From: an uncultured Cellulophaga sp.
Lineage (GTDB): Bacteria > Bacteroidota > Bacteroidia > Flavobacteriales > Flavobacteriaceae
Direction of reading: 5' to 3'
NCBI GenBank assembly: GCA_947492955.1
Contig: CANLOV010000009.1
Span: 1-64,000 of the forward strand
DNA length: 64,000 nucleotides
Positions 9,091 to 17,965 of this stretch are shown here, in pieces (position 1 is the first letter of the stretch; each line of letters opens with the position of its first letter). A program made the translations under genes and the position numbers. The notes beneath the pieces were generated by a model. The model saw only the letters and a list, made by a program, of their open reading frames with translations. It did not search any database and was not told where the DNA came from.

Positions 9091-9573
9091 ATGTCTAAAT
9101 TTAAAAAGAAAAAAGAAGGTGAATTACCAGCAGTGTCTACTGCTTCGTTACCGGATATTGTATTTATGCTTTTATTCTTCTTTATGACGGTTACTGTTAT
9201 GAAAGATAGTTCTTTAAAAGTAGAAAATACTCTTCCTAATGCTAATGAAATCAAAAAATTAGAGAAAAAGGATAGGATTGTATATATTTATGTAGGAAAG
9301 CCTACTAAAGAATATGAAAAAACTTTTGGTAAAGAATCTAAAATTCAATTAAACGATAAATTTGCTGATGTTTCTGAAGTTGGTTCATATATATTATCTG
9401 AAATAGCTAAGAAGCCTCAAGAGCTTCAAGATAAAATTACAACTGCTCTTAAAGTAGATAGAGAGGCTAATATGGGTTTGATATCTGATATTAAACAGGA
9501 GTTACGTAAAGTAAATGCATTAAAAATAAATTATACTACAAATGAAGGTGATGCTTTCACAAATTTAAAATAG
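9091..9573 (+). CDS. exbD: ExbD/TolR family biopolymer transporter, second copy
   Basis: A 160-residue ExbD paralogue. After a Lys-rich cytoplasmic start (SKFKKKKEGE) comes the transmembrane helix PDIVFMLLFFFMTVTVM with the conserved Asp at D22. A periplasmic domain follows (IVYIYVGKPTKEY... and DREANMGLISDIKQELRKVN, the usual ExbD C-terminal helix). Two ExbD genes behind one ExbB is a common Bacteroidota arrangement and suggests a mixed ExbD pair in the motor. It is the last gene before the terminator at 9594-9625. Confidence 0.92.
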   Translation: MSKFKKKKEGELPAVSTASLPDIVFMLLFFFMTVTVMKDSSLKVENTLPNANEIKKLEKKDRIVYIYVGKPTKEYEKTFGKESKIQLNDKFADVSEVGSYILSEIAKKPQELQDKITTALKVDREANMGLISDIKQELRKVNALKINYTTNEGDAFTNLK

Positions 9574-9593
9574 TATACTATATTTTATAATAC

Positions 9594-9625
9594 AAACGCC
9601 TTAAATTTATTTAAGGCGTTTTTTT
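9594..9625 (+). terminator. Rho-independent terminator of the exb operon
   Basis: A 12-bp stem AAACGCCTTAAA (9594-9605) / TTTAAGGCGTTT (9610-9621) with a 4-nt loop and a T-run to 9625, placed 20 bp after the second exbD. Confidence 0.92.
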
Positions 9626-9680
9626 ATGTCTTTTTTGTACGGTGCTAATTGTTTAATTTTATCCTGCATATTTATTTTAT

Positions 9681-10370
9681 ATGAAAACAATATATACTTT
9701 TCTTTTTTTATTATTTGTATCGCTTAATATTAGTGCTCAAGCTTTACAAAAAGATACTCGTTATTTAGAAGATCAGTTTTATATTGGTATTAGCTATAAT
9801 TTATTGCTTAATAAGCCAGAAGACATAGAACAGCGTAATTTGCCTTATGGTTTACAGTTGGGTTATATTAAAGATATCCCTTTAAATAAAGAAAGGAATG
9901 TAGGTTTAGGTATAGGTTTAGGCTATGCTATTAATAATTATTATACAAATATTATAGCTTTTGAAAATGCAGGTTCTAATATCTCTTATACCGTGCCTAC
10001 AAACGATATTGGTTTAAAGAGGAGTAAAGTAGCAACACATACAATAGAAATACCCTTAGAACTTAGATGGCGAAATTCTACGGCTACTGAATATAAGTTT
10101 TGGAGGGTATATTTTGGAGCTAAATTGGGTTGGGCTTTTGATGCTAGGTCTAAATTTGTAGCAGAAGAAAGTAAAGAATCATTTTCTAATGTTGATATTA
10201 GAAATCTGCAATATGGACTTACTTTAAATTTTGGTTACAATACTTGGAACATTCATGTTTACTACCAGTTAAATAAATTATTTAATGACAATGTTTATAT
10301 TGGGGAGGAGATACAAGAGCGTATAAATGTTAAGCCCTTGCGTATAGGGGTAATATTTTATATTCTATAG
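9681..10370 (+). CDS. Outer-membrane beta-barrel protein, PorT-like family
   Basis: A 229-residue secreted protein with signal peptide 1-19 (ending LNISAQ). Alternating aromatic/Gly strands follow, such as FYIGISYNLLL, VGLGIGLGYAINNYY and LQYGLTLNFGYNTWNIHVYY, ending in a strand with a terminal aromatic/hydrophobic pattern (IGVIFYIL), all typical of small 8-10-strand outer-membrane barrels. It resembles the broad PorT-like family, but sequence and context do not show that it is the secretion-system PorT itself. It converges with the next minus-strand gene, overlapping by 6 bp at the stops. Confidence 0.75.
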   Translation: MKTIYTFLFLLFVSLNISAQALQKDTRYLEDQFYIGISYNLLLNKPEDIEQRNLPYGLQLGYIKDIPLNKERNVGLGIGLGYAINNYYTNIIAFENAGSNISYTVPTNDIGLKRSKVATHTIEIPLELRWRNSTATEYKFWRVYFGAKLGWAFDARSKFVAEESKESFSNVDIRNLQYGLTLNFGYNTWNIHVYYQLNKLFNDNVYIGEEIQERINVKPLRIGVIFYIL

Positions 10371-10973
10371 CCAAAATTTAATGGTTAATAATTGGCTTAT
10401 AATACCAATACAAAACCCAATAATAATTTCAGATTTTATGTGTGCTTTTAGATACAATCTAGAGCTTGCTATAAAACCGCTTGCCAGAGTTAAAGTGCTT
10501 ATTAATATGATAATATTAATTTCAAAATGTATGCTTAGGTTAATTACAAACATTAGTACATAGCCAATGCTCATTAAATGCATACTGCTTTTAACATTAA
10601 GGAATAATAATAGTAATGAGGTTAAATAAGCAATTATAAGTCCTAAAAAGTAATAATATAGTTCCGTATTGTAATTTATAGGTATAACCTTTAGTAGAAC
10701 TGTAAATAATAGCACTATGTTTATATAGAAAGGATATTTTCTTTCTTTAATATCTTTAGCAAAAATAGAATTTATTTTTCCTGTGTTTTTTAAAATATAA
10801 TAGCTAATTATAGGCACTATTACGGTTAATATAAAAATAGGAGCAATAGTGGTTGCTAAAAGAATAGATAGGTTAAAATACTTTGGTGTTAGGTAGAAAT
10901 ATAATAATGTTCCAAATATGGGGGTGAATATAGGGTGAGAGATATAAGAAACTATTTTTAAAAATAATCGCAT
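10365..10973 (-). CDS. PAP2-like integral membrane protein
   Basis: A 202-residue protein with about six membrane helices. It shows a PAP2 phosphatase-like motif order in weakened form. KDIKERKYPF stands where K-x6-RP is expected. SSMHLMSIG resembles the PSGH segment. SRLYLKAHIKSEIIIGF fits SR-x5-H-x3-[DE], with Glu in place of the usual Asp. This suggests a lipid-phosphate phosphatase relative, possibly with altered or no activity. Its ATG overlaps the rpoN stop as TAATG (10975-10971), so its translation is probably coupled to rpoN. Function is unproven. Confidence 0.75.
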   Translation of the reverse strand: MRLFLKIVSYISHPIFTPIFGTLLYFYLTPKYFNLSILLATTIAPIFILTVIVPIISYYILKNTGKINSIFAKDIKERKYPFYINIVLLFTVLLKVIPINYNTELYYYFLGLIIAYLTSLLLLFLNVKSSMHLMSIGYVLMFVINLSIHFEINIIILISTLTLASGFIASSRLYLKAHIKSEIIIGFCIGIISQLLTIKFWL

Positions 10974-12424
10974 TATATTTCTTTACGCATTCTAGCAACA
11001 GGAATATTTAATTGCTCTCTATATTTGGCAACTGTTCTTCTTGCAATAGGATATCCTTTTTCTTTTAGAATAGTTGCTAGTTTGTCATCAGTTAAAGGTT
11101 TTTTCTTCTCCTCTTCGTTAATAACAGTTTCTAGTATTTTTTTAATTTCTTTTGTAGAAACGTCTTCTCCTTGTTCATTTTTCATAGATTCGGAGAAGTA
11201 TTCTTTTATTAGTTTAGTGCCATAAGGAGTGTCTACATATTTACTATTGGCAACTCTGGATACGGTAGAGACATCCATGTTAATTGTATCTGCAATATCT
11301 TTAAGAATCATTGGGCGTAATTTGCGCTCATCTCCTGATATAAAGTATTCTTTTTGATATTCCATAATAGCATTCATTGTAACAAAAAGAGTCTGCTGGC
11401 GTTGTTTTATGGCATCTATAAACCATTTAGCGGCATCTAGCTTTTGTTTTATGAACATAACGGTGTCTTTCTGAGACTTGGATTTTTCCTTAGAATTTTT
11501 GTATCCTTCTAGCATATTGTTATACTGTCTAGAAACATGTAACTCAGGAGCATTCCTTCCGTTTAACATTAGCTCTAATTCTCCGTCTACAATCTTAATA
11601 GAGAAATCGGGAACAATATGTTCTATAGTTTTATTATTGCCAGCATAGGATCCACCTGGTTTTGGATTCAGTTTTTCTATTTCAGCAATTGCTTCTTTTA
11701 GTTCTTCTTCGTTAATTCCGTGTTTTTGAATTAGCTTTTTGTAATGCTTTTTTGTAAACTGCTCAAAGGAGTTTTTTAAAATTGTAATAGCTAGTTCAAT
11801 GGTAGGTGTAATTTCTTTTCTGCCTAATTGTATTATTAAACATTCTTCTAGTGATCTAGCGCAAACACCAGGAGGGTCTAATTCTTGTGTTATTTTAAGT
11901 ATTTTTTCTACGCTTTCTTCATCAGTATATATATTCTGAGTAAAAGCTAAATCGTCTATGATGTCGGTAATAGGCCTTCTTATGTATCCGCTTTCATCTA
12001 CGCTACCAACCAAAAATTCAGCAATTCCCCATTCATCATCATTTAAATAAAGAGTGTTTAGCTGATTTATTAAATGCTGATTAAAAGAAGTGCCAGCTGC
12101 ATACGGAATTGTTTTGTCATCATCATCTGCACTATAATTATTTACTTGGGTACGATAATCAGGAATTTCATCATCACTAAGATACTCATCTATATTGATG
12201 TCTTCCGCCTCTATGGTTTGACTGTCGTTTTCGTACAAGTCATCATATTCATTTTCGGCGTTCTCAGTTTCTTCTTTACCATTCTCTAATGCAGGGTTTT
12301 CTTCCAGTTCTTGTTTTAATCGTTGTTCAAAAGCTTGCGTAGGCAATTGAATCAGTTTCATTAACTGAATCTGCTGTGGCGATAGCTTTTGTGATAACTT
12401 AAACTGTAAGTGTTGTTTCAGCAT
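10973..12424 (-). CDS. rpoN: RNA polymerase sigma-54 factor
   Basis: Alternative sigma factor requiring AAA+ activators and recognising -24/-12 promoters. All regions are present in 483 residues. Region I is rich in Gln and Leu (KLSPQQIQLMKLIQLPTQAF). Acidic region II spans roughly 50-105. The core-binding domain follows, then the HTH (ADTINMDVSTVSRVANSKYV), and finally the RpoN box ARRTVAKYRE at 461-470, identical to the canonical motif. It lies 38 bp behind asnS and overlaps the downstream PAP2-like gene by one base, so the three probably share a transcript. No sigma-54 activator gene occurs in the window. Confidence 0.97.
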   Translation of the reverse strand: MLKQHLQFKLSQKLSPQQIQLMKLIQLPTQAFEQRLKQELEENPALENGKEETENAENEYDDLYENDSQTIEAEDINIDEYLSDDEIPDYRTQVNNYSADDDDKTIPYAAGTSFNQHLINQLNTLYLNDDEWGIAEFLVGSVDESGYIRRPITDIIDDLAFTQNIYTDEESVEKILKITQELDPPGVCARSLEECLIIQLGRKEITPTIELAITILKNSFEQFTKKHYKKLIQKHGINEEELKEAIAEIEKLNPKPGGSYAGNNKTIEHIVPDFSIKIVDGELELMLNGRNAPELHVSRQYNNMLEGYKNSKEKSKSQKDTVMFIKQKLDAAKWFIDAIKQRQQTLFVTMNAIMEYQKEYFISGDERKLRPMILKDIADTINMDVSTVSRVANSKYVDTPYGTKLIKEYFSESMKNEQGEDVSTKEIKKILETVINEEEKKKPLTDDKLATILKEKGYPIARRTVAKYREQLNIPVARMRKEI

Positions 12425-12462
12425 ATGAGATTAATCTACGGTGTATAAAGTTATAAAAAGTA

Positions 12463-13896
12463 TTAGAATTCTGCGTTCTGCGGTGTTCTAGGAAACGGAA
12501 TAACATCTCTAATATTGCTCATACCTGTAGCAAAAAGTACTAAACGCTCAAAACCTAAACCAAAACCACTGTGAACAGCTGTTCCAAATTTACGAAGGTC
12601 TAAGTACCACCATAACTCTTCTTCATCTATACCCAAGGCTTTTGTTTTTTCTAATAAAACATCTAGGCGTTCTTCTCTTTGGGAGCCTCCAACAATTTCT
12701 CCAATTCCTGGGAAAAGAATATCCATGGCTCTTACTGTTTTGCCATCTTCATTTAAACGCATGTAAAATGCTTTAATGTCTGCTGGGTAATCAAATAAAA
12801 TTACAGGGCATTTAAAATGTTTTTCTACCAAGTAACGTTCGTGCTCACTTTGTAAATCGGCACCCCAAGCATCTATAGGGTATTTAAATTTCTTCTTTTT
12901 ATTTGGTTTACTATTTCTTAAAATATCTATAGCTTCTGTATAAGAGACTCTTTTAAAATTATTTTCAGAAACAAACTTCAACTTTTCTATCAATGCCATC
13001 TCACTTCTTTCCGCTTGTGGCTTTGTTTTTTCCTCGTCTAATAATCGTTTTTCTAAAAACTCTATATCTTCTTTACAATTTTCTAAAGTATAAGAAATAA
13101 CATTTTTAATAAAGTCTTCGGCTAAATCCATATTAGCGTCTAGATCATTAAAAGCAACTTCTGGTTCTACCATCCAAAACTCAGCTAAGTGTCTAGAGGT
13201 GTTAGAGTTTTCTGCTCTAAAAGTTGGTCCAAATGTGTATACCTTACCTAGTGCCATTGCAAAAGTTTCTGCCTCTAATTGTCCAGAAACGGTAAGGTTA
13301 GTTTCTTTAGCAAAAAAATCTTCTTTATAATTAACTTCTCCTTCTTCTGTTAGTGGAGGGTTTTTAGCGTCTAATGTTGTAACTCTAAACATTTCTCCGG
13401 CACCTTCGGCATCGGACCCAGTTACAATAGGGGTATGTGTGTATACAAAACCGTTTTTTTGAAAATATTGATGAATAGCAAATGATAAAGTAGAGCGTAC
13501 TCTCATTATAGCGCTAAACGTATTTGTTCTTACACGTAAATGTGCCTTCTCTCTTAAAAATTCTAAAGAGTGTTTTTTAGGTTGAATAGGATAAGTGTCT
13601 GGGTCAGATTCTCCAAGTACAGTTAGTTCTTTTACTTGAATCTCTACTTTTTGACCTCTTCCTTGACTTTCAACTAGTGTTCCAGAGATTTTAACTGCTG
13701 CTCCGGTAGATACTTTTTTTAATAAATTTTCATCAAAATTTTCGAAATCTACAACGCACTGAATATTGTTAATTGTAGACCCGTCGTTTAGTGCAATAAA
13801 ACGATTGCTTCTAAAGGTTTTTACCCATCCATTAATAACAACTTCTTGTAATATATGAGTTGCTGTAAGTAGTTCTTTTACACTAGGTGATTTCAT
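12463..13896 (-). CDS. asnS: Asparaginyl-tRNA synthetase
   Basis: Class IIb aminoacyl-tRNA synthetase charging tRNA-Asn. An N-terminal OB-fold anticodon-binding domain (about 15-110: [20 protein letters not shown]) precedes the class II catalytic core. The core holds [19 protein letters not shown] (motif 2 region) and the C-terminal motif 3 [17 protein letters not shown]. The 477 residues contain an insert relative to AspRS, as in AsnRS. A promoter-like pair TTG-N21-TATCTTTG lies upstream (13954-13923). It leads a probable asnS-rpoN-PAP2-like operon. Confidence 0.96.
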   Translation of the reverse strand: MKSPSVKELLTATHILQEVVINGWVKTFRSNRFIALNDGSTINNIQCVVDFENFDENLLKKVSTGAAVKISGTLVESQGRGQKVEIQVKELTVLGESDPDTYPIQPKKHSLEFLREKAHLRVRTNTFSAIMRVRSTLSFAIHQYFQKNGFVYTHTPIVTGSDAEGAGEMFRVTTLDAKNPPLTEEGEVNYKEDFFAKETNLTVSGQLEAETFAMALGKVYTFGPTFRAENSNTSRHLAEFWMVEPEVAFNDLDANMDLAEDFIKNVISYTLENCKEDIEFLEKRLLDEEKTKPQAERSEMALIEKLKFVSENNFKRVSYTEAIDILRNSKPNKKKKFKYPIDAWGADLQSEHERYLVEKHFKCPVILFDYPADIKAFYMRLNEDGKTVRAMDILFPGIGEIVGGSQREERLDVLLEKTKALGIDEEELWWYLDLRKFGTAVHSGFGLGFERLVLFATGMSNIRDVIPFPRTPQNAEF

Positions 13897-13922
13897 TTTG
13901 AATAACTTGTTTAGTAAAGCCG

Positions 13923-13954
13923 CAAAGATAGGTTTTTTGGTAAAAAAGAATCAA
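13923..13954 (-). promoter_or_regulatory. Bacteroidota-type promoter for asnS
   Basis: On the minus strand a -7 box TATCTTTG (13930-13923) matches TAnnTTTG. A TTG lies 21 nt upstream (13954-13952), close to the usual 19-nt spacing. It is 27 bp before the asnS start. Inferred from motif match only. Confidence 0.55.
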
Positions 13955-13980
13955 TGTGGCATAAATATAAATTCTGTGTT

Positions 13981-16374
13981 TTAATTGTTTTTTAAATCCT
14001 CTTCTTTTGGTAGAATATCTATTTGAGGTTTTTTTAATACCTGTTTGTTGGCAATATTTTTTTCTAATGATAAAAGTAAAGAAGGGAGTAAAATTAAATT
14101 AGAAAGCATAGCAAACATTAATGTAGCAGAAACTAATGCTCCTAGAGCTACTGTTCCTCCAAAATTAGAAATAATGAAAACCGAAAAACCAAAAAATAGA
14201 ACTATAGAGGTGTAAAACATACTAACGCCTGTTTCTCTTAAAGCGGCATATACAGATGTTTTAACTCGCCATTTATTAGCGGTCAATTCTTGTCGGTATT
14301 TAGCAAGAAAGTGAATAGTGTCATCTACAGAAATTCCAAAAGCAATACTGAAAACTAATATTGTAGAAGGTTTTATAGGTACGCCAAAAAATCCCATAAC
14401 ACCAGCAGTTATTAATAATGGTAATAAATTTGGAATTAATGATATAATAATCATTCTAAAAGAACGAAATAAATAGGCCATAAATAAAGCTATTAAACCA
14501 ATGGCTAATGCCAGAGATAAAACTAAGTTTTTTACCAAATATTTAGTTCCTTTTAAAAAGAGTAATGCTTTACCTGTTAAGTAGACTTGGTAGCGTTCTG
14601 AAGGAAATATTTTAGCAATATTTTCCTGAAGACTTTTTTCAATTTCCTCCATACGAAGTGTGTTTACATCTTTCATATAGGTGGTCATCCTGGCAACCTG
14701 CCCAGTACTGTCTACAAAACTTTTTAATACATTTCCGTCACTAGATGATTTTCTGGCAACATCCATAATAAAATTGTTTTCTTGGGAGGTTGGTAGCTGA
14801 TAATATTTTGGAATTCCATTGTAAAATGCTTGCTTAGAGTATTTTACTAGGTTTACTGCGGAGATTGGAGTTGATAGTTCTGGAATTTCTTCAATAATAG
14901 TTCCTAGCCTATCCATTCTTTTTAGTGTAGCTAGTTTTAAAACTCCTTTTTCCCGTTTGGTATCTACAACTACTTCAACGGGCATAATGCCATCAAACTC
15001 TTCTTCAAAAAAACGAATGTCTTTAAAGAATTGTGCTTTTTTAGGTAAGTCTTCTATAGGACTTCCTGAAATTTCTATTTGATAAATCCCAATAATGCTA
15101 AGTATTAAAAGGATAATAGATACGATATAAACAGCTATTCTTTTGTTGCGAACAATATTCTCCATCCAATTTACAAAAGTGTCTATCCATCTTTTGTTTA
15201 AGTGTTTTAAGTGCTTTGTTTTGGGAAGCGACATAAAACTGTATATAATTGGTATAATTAAAAGCGATAGAATAAAAATTCCTATAATGTTTAAAGATGC
15301 TACAATACCAAACTCTTTTAATAATTTGCTATCTGTAATGATAAAGGTGGCAAAACCAGAAGCAGTTGTAATATTGGTCATTAAAGTGGCATTTCCAATT
15401 TTAGAAATTACACGTTGTAATGATAAGGCTTGGTTACCGTGTTTTTTTACCTCTTGTTGGTATTTGTTAATAAGGAAAATACAATTAGGAATTCCTATAA
15501 CAATAATAAGTGGCGGTATTAATGCGGTTAAAACTGTTATCTCGTATTGTAATAGCCCTAATAGTCCAAAAGCCCACATTACACCAACTATTACAACACA
15601 CATAGATATAAATGTGGCTCTGTAACTTCTAAAAAAGAAAAAGAAAATTAATGAAGTTACTCCTAAGGCCGCAAGTATAAATTTGCCTATTTCATCAATG
15701 ATATTTTGAGAATTCATGGTTCTGATGTAAGGCATACCAGAAACTCTAACATCTAGATTTGTTTCATTTTCGAAATTATCGACTAAATTGGTAAGGTCTT
15801 TTAGAATAAAGTCTTTCCTTACAGAGGTATTAACAATGTCTTTATCTAAATAAATAATGGTTCTTATGGTTTTACTTTCTTTGTTGAAAAGTAAGTTTTC
15901 GTAGAAAGGAAGGTTGTTAAATAGATGGTTTGTTAGGCTGTCTATTTTTGTTTTTGTTTTAGGCTTTTCTTTTAGGAAAGGTTGTAGAACAAATTTTTGT
16001 TTTTCGTTATCTTTTATAAGTTCTTGTAGATTATCTGTAGATAATACAAAGTCTACTTCTGGGAAAGCGTCTAGTTGCTTGCTAAACTTGTTCCAACGAT
16101 TAAATTTAGATGGTGTAAATAGTGAACTATCTTTTACTGCTAAAACTACTACATTTCCTTCTTCTCCAAAGCGTTCTAGGAAAGATAAATACTTAATGTT
16201 TACAGGGTGGTCATCTGGGAGTAAGTTTGCTTGCGAGCTAGAAAAACGCATGTGTTGCCATTGAAAACCAAGGAAAACTGTAAATGCGGTTACAAGTAAT
16301 AAAATTAAAATTCTATTTCTAAGGATTATTCTTGCGGTTGTTGCCCAGAATCCTTGAGTTAGCTTCGCTACCAT
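13981..16374 (-). CDS. RND/MMPL family exporter
   Basis: A 797-residue inner-membrane protein with the two-fold RND layout. TM1 is near 15-33 and a first periplasmic domain covers about 40-225. A bundle of five helices then spans about 230-385, with TM7 near 413-432. A second periplasmic domain covers about 435-620 and a final bundle 625-770. The second bundle contains the MMPL/RND signature FSIAFGISVDDTIHFLAKYR. It lacks the length and docking domains of AcrB-like pumps and has no adapter gene beside it. It fits the proton-driven MMPL/hydrophobe group, which exports lipids or hydrophobic molecules; the substrate is unknown. A -7-like TACCTTTG lies at 16401-16394. Confidence 0.88.
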   Translation of the reverse strand: MVAKLTQGFWATTARIILRNRILILLLVTAFTVFLGFQWQHMRFSSSQANLLPDDHPVNIKYLSFLERFGEEGNVVVLAVKDSSLFTPSKFNRWNKFSKQLDAFPEVDFVLSTDNLQELIKDNEKQKFVLQPFLKEKPKTKTKIDSLTNHLFNNLPFYENLLFNKESKTIRTIIYLDKDIVNTSVRKDFILKDLTNLVDNFENETNLDVRVSGMPYIRTMNSQNIIDEIGKFILAALGVTSLIFFFFFRSYRATFISMCVVIVGVMWAFGLLGLLQYEITVLTALIPPLIIVIGIPNCIFLINKYQQEVKKHGNQALSLQRVISKIGNATLMTNITTASGFATFIITDSKLLKEFGIVASLNIIGIFILSLLIIPIIYSFMSLPKTKHLKHLNKRWIDTFVNWMENIVRNKRIAVYIVSIILLILSIIGIYQIEISGSPIEDLPKKAQFFKDIRFFEEEFDGIMPVEVVVDTKREKGVLKLATLKRMDRLGTIIEEIPELSTPISAVNLVKYSKQAFYNGIPKYYQLPTSQENNFIMDVARKSSSDGNVLKSFVDSTGQVARMTTYMKDVNTLRMEEIEKSLQENIAKIFPSERYQVYLTGKALLFLKGTKYLVKNLVLSLALAIGLIALFMAYLFRSFRMIIISLIPNLLPLLITAGVMGFFGVPIKPSTILVFSIAFGISVDDTIHFLAKYRQELTANKWRVKTSVYAALRETGVSMFYTSIVLFFGFSVFIISNFGGTVALGALVSATLMFAMLSNLILLPSLLLSLEKNIANKQVLKKPQIDILPKEEDLKNN

Positions 16375-16475
16375 TGTTATAATTTATGGTTGCCAAAGGT
16401 AGAAAATCATTACTAGTGTTCCTAAAAGCAATGATGAAATTATTATCTAATCTATATTCTTATTTTAGGTTAAAT

Positions 16476-16505
16476 AAAAAAGAGCAACCACTAGGTTGCT
16501 CTTTT
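16476..16505 (-). terminator. Terminator after frr
   Basis: Stem AGAGCAACC (16481-16489) / GGTTGCTCT (16494-16502) with a 4-nt loop. On the minus strand the stem is followed by a run of six T, so it ends the pyrH-frr transcript. The shorter T-run on the plus strand makes it weaker that way. Confidence 0.88.
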
Positions 16506-16528
16506 GATATTGTTTAGCGAAAATTTTA

Positions 16529-17083
16529 TTAAACTTTCATGATTTCTGCTTCTTTAACAACAAGTACAGCGTCAATTCTTTTAATGTAAGAATTGGTTAA
16601 ATCTTGTATGTCTGATTCTGCATTTTTCTGAAGATCTTCAGAAATATCTATGTTTCGTATTTCTTTATTAGCATCTTGTCTGGCATTACGGATACCTACT
16701 TTTGCATCTTCAGCCTCTGATTTGGCTTGTTTAGTAAGCTCTATTCTTCTTTCTTCTGTTAATGGCGGTACGTTTATAATAATACTTTCTCCATTGTTCA
16801 TTGGATTAAATCCAAGGTTAGCAACCATAATAGCTTTTTCAATTTCTTGAAGCATATTTTTTTCCCATGGTTGAACAGTTATTGTTCTAGCGTCTGGTGT
16901 ATTTACATTGGCAACCTGACCTAATGGAGTAGGTGAGCCGTAGTAATCTACTTTTACCGTAGAAAGCATTACAGGACTTGCTTTTCCTGCTCTAATTTTA
17001 GAAAGTGATTTATCTAAGTGGCTTATAGAGTTATCCATACTTTCTTTTGCAGTGTCTAATATAAATTTAATTTCTTCGTCCAT
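16529..17083 (-). CDS. frr: Ribosome-recycling factor
   Basis: Splits post-termination ribosomes together with EF-G. The 184 residues match the family (about 185). Characteristic segments are LDKSLSKIRAGKASP near 23-37, VDYYGSPTPLGQVANVNTPD and ITVQPWEKNMLQEIEKAI, ending in the long helix DISEDLQKNAESDIQDLTN. It sits 43 bp after pyrH, the conserved bacterial order, and is followed by the terminator at 16476-16505. Confidence 0.97.
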   Translation of the reverse strand: MDEEIKFILDTAKESMDNSISHLDKSLSKIRAGKASPVMLSTVKVDYYGSPTPLGQVANVNTPDARTITVQPWEKNMLQEIEKAIMVANLGFNPMNNGESIIINVPPLTEERRIELTKQAKSEAEDAKVGIRNARQDANKEIRNIDISEDLQKNAESDIQDLTNSYIKRIDAVLVVKEAEIMKV

Positions 17084-17126
17084 AAACTAATTATTTTAAA
17101 GCAATTTAATCTTAAATATATAAAAC

Positions 17127-17834
17127 TTATAGGTTTACTGTAGTTCCTATGTTTTCGCCAGAAACTATTTTTAATAAGTTTCCTCTTTTGTTCATGTCAA
17201 AAACAACTATTGGAAGTTCGTTTTCTTGGCTTAAGGTAAAAGCTGTAGTGTCCATTACTTTAAGTCCTTTTGTTAATACATCTTTAAATGTAATGGTGTC
17301 GAACTTAGTTGCGTTTTTGTCTTTTTCTGGGTCAGAGGTATAAATACCGTCTACGCGAGTCCCTTTTAAAATTACATCAGCCTCAATTTCTATAGCTCTT
17401 AAAACAGCTGCAGAATCTGTGGTGAAATATGGGTTACCTGTTCCGCCTCCAAAAATAACAACTCTTCCTTTTTCTAAATGGCGCATTGCTTTTCTTCTTA
17501 TAAAAGGTTCTGCAACTTCATTAATTTTTATGGCTGTTTGTAGTCTTGTAGGTATTTCAGCATCTTCTAGAGCACTTTGTAGAGCTAGGCCATTGATAAC
17601 AGTGGCAAGCATTCCCATATGGTCTCCTTGCACTCTGTCCATGCCATTACTAGCGCCAGCAACACCTCTAAATATATTACCACCTCCAATAACTATAGCA
17701 ACTTCAATTCCTTTGGCAACAATTTCTTTTATGTCCTCAGCATATTCTGCAAGTCTTTTTGGGTCTATTCCGTATTGTTTTTCTCCCATTAAGGCTTCTC
17801 CACTAAGTTTTAAAAGTATTCTTTTGTATTGCAT
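17127..17834 (-). CDS. pyrH: UMP kinase
   Basis: Hexameric UMP kinase of the amino-acid kinase superfamily, making UDP in pyrimidine nucleotide synthesis. The 235 residues show the phosphate-binding start [25 protein letters not shown] near 45-57, [20 protein letters not shown] near 128-147 and [16 protein letters not shown] near 160-175. The tsf terminator at 17911-17943 lies upstream. A -7-like TATTTTTG (17864-17857) could start an independent pyrH-frr transcript. Confidence 0.97.
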   Translation of the reverse strand: MQYKRILLKLSGEALMGEKQYGIDPKRLAEYAEDIKEIVAKGIEVAIVIGGGNIFRGVAGASNGMDRVQGDHMGMLATVINGLALQSALEDAEIPTRLQTAIKINEVAEPFIRRKAMRHLEKGRVVIFGGGTGNPYFTTDSAAVLRAIEIEADVILKGTRVDGIYTSDPEKDKNATKFDTITFKDVLTKGLKVMDTTAFTLSQENELPIVVFDMNKRGNLLKIVSGENIGTTVNL

Positions 17835-17856
17835 TGTTTCTTTTTTAGAATCGGAG

Positions 17857-17864
17857 CAAAAATA
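17857..17864 (-). promoter_or_regulatory. Candidate -7 promoter element for pyrH-frr
   Basis: The minus-strand octamer TATTTTTG fits TAnnTTTG and lies 22 bp before the pyrH start, downstream of the tsf terminator. No TTG occurs at the expected -33 distance, so support is partial. Confidence 0.4.
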
Positions 17865-17910
17865 ATCAAAAAAATTAATGAGAAGAGTTTAGTTATAATT
17901 TATTGAATAA

Positions 17911-17943
17911 AAAAAACGCTGCTATTATATAGCAGCGTTTTTT
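17911..17943 (-). terminator. Terminator after tsf
   Basis: A 15-bp stem (17911-17925 / 17929-17943) with core ACGCTGCTAT/ATAGCAGCGT, a 3-nt loop and six A/T at both bases. It sits 23 bp beyond the tsf stop and separates rplM-rpsI-rpsB-tsf from pyrH-frr. The A/T symmetry would allow function on both strands. Confidence 0.93.
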
Positions 17944-17965
17944 GTAATTCTATGTTAGGATTTGC

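Noticed and set aside
9681-10370. Assignment as the type IX secretion protein PorT
   Set aside because: Only the general barrel pattern supports it; there is no ubiE neighbour or specific motif, so I kept a general family name.
15143-15625. 160-codon ORF opposite the RND/MMPL exporter gene
   Set aside because: It is antisense to a conserved membrane-protein gene; its hydrophobic character mirrors codon composition of the real gene.
17419-17865. 148-codon ORF antisense to pyrH
   Set aside because: Fully covered by a well-conserved pyrH in the opposite strand and no recognisable domain.
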